DNA from: Pseudomonas sp. 5P_3.1_Bac2
GTDB lineage: Bacteria; Pseudomonadota; Gammaproteobacteria; Pseudomonadales; Pseudomonadaceae
Length of the DNA stretch: 64,000 nt
Direction of reading: 5' to 3'
NCBI RefSeq assembly: GCF_025465995.1
Contig: NZ_JANLNY010000027.1
Location: forward strand, 62,001 to 126,000
Shown: one piece after another, positions 61,105-64,000 of the stretch
How positions within the stretch are numbered: position 1 is the stretch's first letter
How the letters are laid out: each line of letters starts with the position of its first letter
The notes under the pieces: generated by a model
Told to the model about the DNA's origin: nothing
Seen by the model: the letters and a program-made list of their open reading frames with translations, nothing else
Databases searched by the model: none
Made by a program: the position numbers and the translations under genes

Positions 61105-64000
61105 TCAAATACGGTTTTGACCGCGTTGATCAACCCCACCAACGGCCGTCAGCATCTTCAAAATCACCAATGCAAAAGCCCGACTTTTGGTTTCGTTATC
61201 CAATACTTCCAGTGACAGCTTCTCGTGGTCAGTCATAGCGTCCAGCACGGTATCCAGCACCCGTTTAGGGAACAGACCGTGCATCACCTGCTCCACCGAA
61301 TGGTTGCTGACCTGAGCCATCACATCGTCTTGACGGCTGATGCGGTTGGCTATGCCTGTGAGGAATTGCAGCTGGTCTTCATCGCTTACTTCGGCGCCGA
61401 AGATACCGTTTAGCGCCTCAATGATTTCTGACAGGCGTTTCTTCTCTGGGTCATGGGGCTTGCCGGTACCCACATCCGTACCCGGCTTAAGAGTGTGCTC
61501 GCCCTCTTCCTCGCTCAAGCGCAGTTGCTGTTGTTTTTGCTTTGTTAAGCGGTAGTGGGTCAACTTCAACTCGCCTATATCAACGTCGGCTTGATCTAAG
61601 CGGTCCACACGCAACAGCGGATACAACTCATGGGCATAAACACTCAGCATCTCCAACTCTCGATCCTCATAAGGGACGATCTGCGAGAGAAACTCGTACA
61701 GACGCACAAAACTTTGCAGGTTCTTACGGAACAAATCGAGCTGATCAATCTGCTCGCCTGCTTCCTTCAACGCATGCTCAGCTTTTTTCAGGCCTGCGCT
61801 GTCGCCATTGGTTTCAGCAGTGCGCTTGTAATCCAGCGCGTGCTGGTGCGCCTCCTGCGCAAGGGCATAACGCTTGGCATAGCGCTCCTTGGCTGGCGCA
61901 CAGTAATAACTGAGTTTACTGGCTGCCGCTTTGGGATCGAAGAAGGCCAGAGCAAAGGCTTCAACCTCCTGCCAGTAATAAATCCCCTCGGCGTCCAGCT
62001 TCTTTTGCAGGTCATAGATGATCTGCGGGTCAGTAACGTCGGTCAGTTCGGCCTTGGTGTAGTAAGGCAAGAAGGCGTCGAGAATGTCCTGAGGATCATT
62101 GAAGAAGTCGAGAATGAAGGTCGGCTTGCTGTCGCCAAAGGTGCGGTTTAGGCGCGACAAGGTTTGCACGCAGTCCACGCCCCGCAGCTTCTTGTCCACA
62201 TACATGGCGCACAGATTGGGCTGATCGAAGCCGGTCTGGTACTTGTTGGCCGCGATCATCACATTGAAGTCTTGGGTATCGAAAGCCGCTGCCAAATCTC
62301 GACCATTCAGACCGGGATTGAGCAGGCTACTGCTTTCCGTCACTTCCTCGGGGATCACTCCGTCTGGCAGCACGCTACCGGAAAAAGCCACCAGCGGATG
62401 CACATCGGCATAGCCCATCTGCTTCACATAAGCCTGCACCGCCAACTGATAGCGCACAGCCTCCTGACGGCTGCTAGTGACCACCATGGCCTTGGCCTGG
62501 CCGCCTAGCAGGTGACGGATATTGGCGCGGAAGTGCTCCACAAGTATCTCAACCTTCTGGCTGATGTTGTGCGGATGCAGGCGTACCCAGCGCGCTAGCT
62601 TTTGCCTAGCCTTTTTCGAATCTACTTCCTCGTCATCGCCATCCGGGTGGGCGATCTTCCAGGCGGTGCTGTAGGTGGTGTAGTTCTGCAGCACATCGAG
62701 GATAAAACCTTCCTCAATGGCCTGACGCATGGAATACAGGTGGAACGCCTCGGGCTTGTTGTCGGAACTTGCCGGCAGCTCCGGATTAGCCGGGCGGCCG
62801 AACAACTCCAAGGTCTTAGCCTTGGGCGTGGCGGTAAAGGCGTAATAGCTAATGCGCTCATTAGGAGCGCGAGCGGCCACAGCGGCGTCGAGCAGATCCT
62901 CGGCGCTGACCTCCTCTGCATCCGAGGCATCACTACCGAGAATCTGCTTGAGCTTGCTGGCCGACGAGCCGGTCTGCGATGAATGCGCCTCATCGGCGAT
63001 CACCGCATAGCGCCCGCTAGCCAGCTTCGGGTACTTGTCCAGCGCATCAAACAGCGCCGGGAAGGTCTGGATGGTGACGATGATGATGCGCGTCTGTTCC
63101 GCCAGTGCCTCGGCCAATTGCTCAGACTTGCTCTGGCTACCGATATCGCGGCTGATGCACTTAACCACGCCCTGGGCGTGCTCGAACTGATAAATGGTGT
63201 CCTGCAGTTGTTTATCCAGCACGGTGCGGTCGGTAATCACGATCACCGAGTTAAACAGGCGCTGGCCCTCGGCATCGTAGAGCGAGGCCAGTTGATGCGC
63301 TGTCCAAGCAATCGAGTTGGACTTGCCCGAACCTGCGCTGTGCTGGATCAGGTAACGCTTGCCCGGCCCCTCATTGCGGGTGGTCTCGATCAGCGTGTTG
63401 ACCACTTCCCACTGGTGGTAACGCGGGAAGATCAGGGTTTCTTTGGTGACGCGCTTGCCGTCAGCATCTTCCTTCACGCTCTTCTGCAGATGCAGGAAGC
63501 GGCCCAACACCTTGAGCCAAGCATCCGGCTGGAACAGGCGCTGCCACAGGTATCCGGTGGCGTATTCGTTGTCGGTTTCAGGCATCGGGTTGCCGGCGCC
63601 GCCGTCGCTACTGCCCAGATTAAACGGCAAAAAGAAGGTGTCTTTACCCGCGAGCTTCGTGGTCATCGCCACCTCGCTTTGGCCCACCGCAAAATGCACC
63701 AGCGCGCCGCGCTTAAACGTCAGCAGCGGCTCGGGCTTGCGGGTGAGTGGGTCTTTAACCGGGCGATCATTGCGATACTGGCGCTTAGCGTTTTCTACCG
63801 ACTGTTTGAACTCGCTTTTCAGCTCCAGCGTGGCGGTTGGGATGCCGTTGACGAATAACACCAAGTCCAAGCGTGGGTTGTAATCACCTGCCCTAAAATG
63901 CGGAGAGTAAGACACCTCCGGCACCACGCGCAGGCGGTTGCACTGGTAGCGCTTGAGAGTATCCGGGTTCATGCCGTGGTCGGGCTTGAAGCTGCACGCC
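61105..64000 (-). CDS. hsdR: Type I restriction enzyme, R (motor-nuclease) subunit, 5' end cut by window
   Basis: The open frame continues past the window edge (reading CSFKPDHGMNPDTLKRYQ), so the first Met here is internal. The nuclease motif lies near 63815-63870 (LDLVLF then TLELKS), the SF2 translocase has Walker A SAGSGKS near 63320 and DEAH near 62990, and the C-terminal helical region ends at 61105. R subunits translocate and cut unmethylated DNA with HsdM and HsdS, which should lie outside the window to the right. Followed directly by mrr. Confidence 0.93.
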   Translation of the reverse strand, partial: ACSFKPDHGMNPDTLKRYQCNRLRVVPEVSYSPHFRAGDYNPRLDLVLFVNGIPTATLELKSEFKQSVENAKRQYRNDRPVKDPLTRKPEPLLTFKRGALVHFAVGQSEVAMTTKLAGKDTFFLPFNLGSSDGGAGNPMPETDNEYATGYLWQRLFQPDAWLKVLGRFLHLQKSVKEDADGKRVTKETLIFPRYHQWEVVNTLIETTRNEGPGKRYLIQHSAGSGKSNSIAWTAHQLASLYDAEGQRLFNSVIVITDRTVLDKQLQDTIYQFEHAQGVVKCISRDIGSQSKSEQLAEALAEQTRIIIVTIQTFPALFDALDKYPKLASGRYAVIADEAHSSQTGSSASKLKQILGSDASDAEEVSAEDLLDAAVAARAPNERISYYAFTATPKAKTLELFGRPANPELPASSDNKPEAFHLYSMRQAIEEGFILDVLQNYTTYSTAWKIAHPDGDDEEVDSKKARQKLARWVRLHPHNISQKVEILVEHFRANIRHLLGGQAKAMVVTSSRQEAVRYQLAVQAYVKQMGYADVHPLVAFSGSVLPDGVIPEEVTESSSLLNPGLNGRDLAAAFDTQDFNVMIAANKYQTGFDQPNLCAMYVDKKLRGVDCVQTLSRLNRTFGDSKPTFILDFFNDPQDILDAFLPYYTKAELTDVTDPQIIYDLQKKLDAEGIYYWQEVEAFALAFFDPKAAASKLSYYCAPAKERYAKRYALAQEAHQHALDYKRTAETNGDSAGLKKAEHALKEAGEQIDQLDLFRKNLQSFVRLYEFLSQIVPYEDRELEMLSVYAHELYPLLRVDRLDQADVDIGELKLTHYRLTKQKQQQLRLSEEEGEHTLKPGTDVGTGKPHDPEKKRLSEIIEALNGIFGAEVSDEDQLQFLTGIANRISRQDDVMAQVSNHSVEQVMHGLFPKRVLDTVLDAMTDHEKLSLEVLDNETKSRAFALVILKMLTAVGGVDQRGQNRI

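Larger units (their letters stand above)
53961..64000. mobile_element. Integrative island in the 3' end of ssrA (right end outside window)
   Basis: The tmRNA 3' end is directly followed by a P4-type integrase, AlpA, a primase/NTPase and restriction genes, with shifts in base composition. That is the usual organisation of ssrA-integrated islands. No second copy of the ssrA 3' sequence is seen before 64000, so the right attachment site lies beyond. No phage structural genes are visible, suggesting a satellite-like or defence-carrying island. Confidence 0.85.

Noticed and set aside
53980..64000. Right attachment site of the ssrA island
   Set aside because: Looked for GGCTCCACCA and its flanks after the integrase; nothing convincing was seen before the window ends.

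Overview
The window is chromosomal DNA of a gammaproteobacterium, almost certainly Pseudomonas or a very close relative. The grounds are the gene order ftsH-folP-glmM-tpiA-secG-tRNA(Leu)-rimP-nusA-infB, greA-carB-carA-dapB-dnaJ-dnaK-grpE, recN/fur/omlA(bamE)-rnfH-ratA-smpB, the protein sequences themselves, and a tmRNA whose tag reads ANDDNYGAQLAA. GC content is high through the core and falls visibly in parts of the right-hand island.

Positions 1-24.9 kb are housekeeping. On the minus strand runs one long expression block: rlmE, ftsH, folP, glmM, tpiA, secG, tRNA-Leu(GAG), then rimP-nusA-infB (infB runs off the left edge). rimP has its own sigma70-type promoter and a leader of about 215 nt with two successive terminator-like hairpins, the hallmark of an attenuator. 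Next come greA-carB-carA-dapB (pyrimidine, arginine and lysine precursors) and the chaperone genes dnaJ-dnaK-grpE, the last two with near-perfect sigma32 promoters. recN has a LexA box, fur and bamE diverge, and smpB appears to have an almost leaderless transcript.

Positions 24.9-53.5 kb are mixed core genes: LysE-type exporter, 2-hydroxyacid dehydrogenase, rsmC, a yybP-ykoY (Mn2+) riboswitch followed by a TMEM165/GDT1 exporter, a SnoaL-like protein, an M48 lipoprotein protease, a dCache chemoreceptor, a SRAP-family protein with altered active-site residues, an acyltransferase, lipoproteins, mqo, pyruvate kinase, enoyl-CoA hydratase, a ferredoxin-type reductase, a GGDEF protein, class I fumarase, a CPA2 antiporter, FKBP, a SIR2-like DUF4917 protein, an RHH protein, a DJ-1/PfpI protein and a large hybrid sensor kinase.

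Positions 53.6-64 kb begin with ssrA (tmRNA), whose 3' end is the left junction of an integrative island. The island holds a P4-type integrase preceded by repeated GTATCC motifs, an AT-richer gene of unknown function, AlpA, two tiny overlapping ORFs, a TOPRIM primase/NTPase, a small protein, an XRE regulator whose start codon seems to have been lost, a gene-free stretch with RNA-like inverted repeats, and the distal part of a type I restriction operon (hsdR, cut by the window edge, followed by an mrr-type nuclease). The right junction lies outside the window. smpB and ssrA, the two parts of trans-translation, both lie in this window about 29 kb apart.
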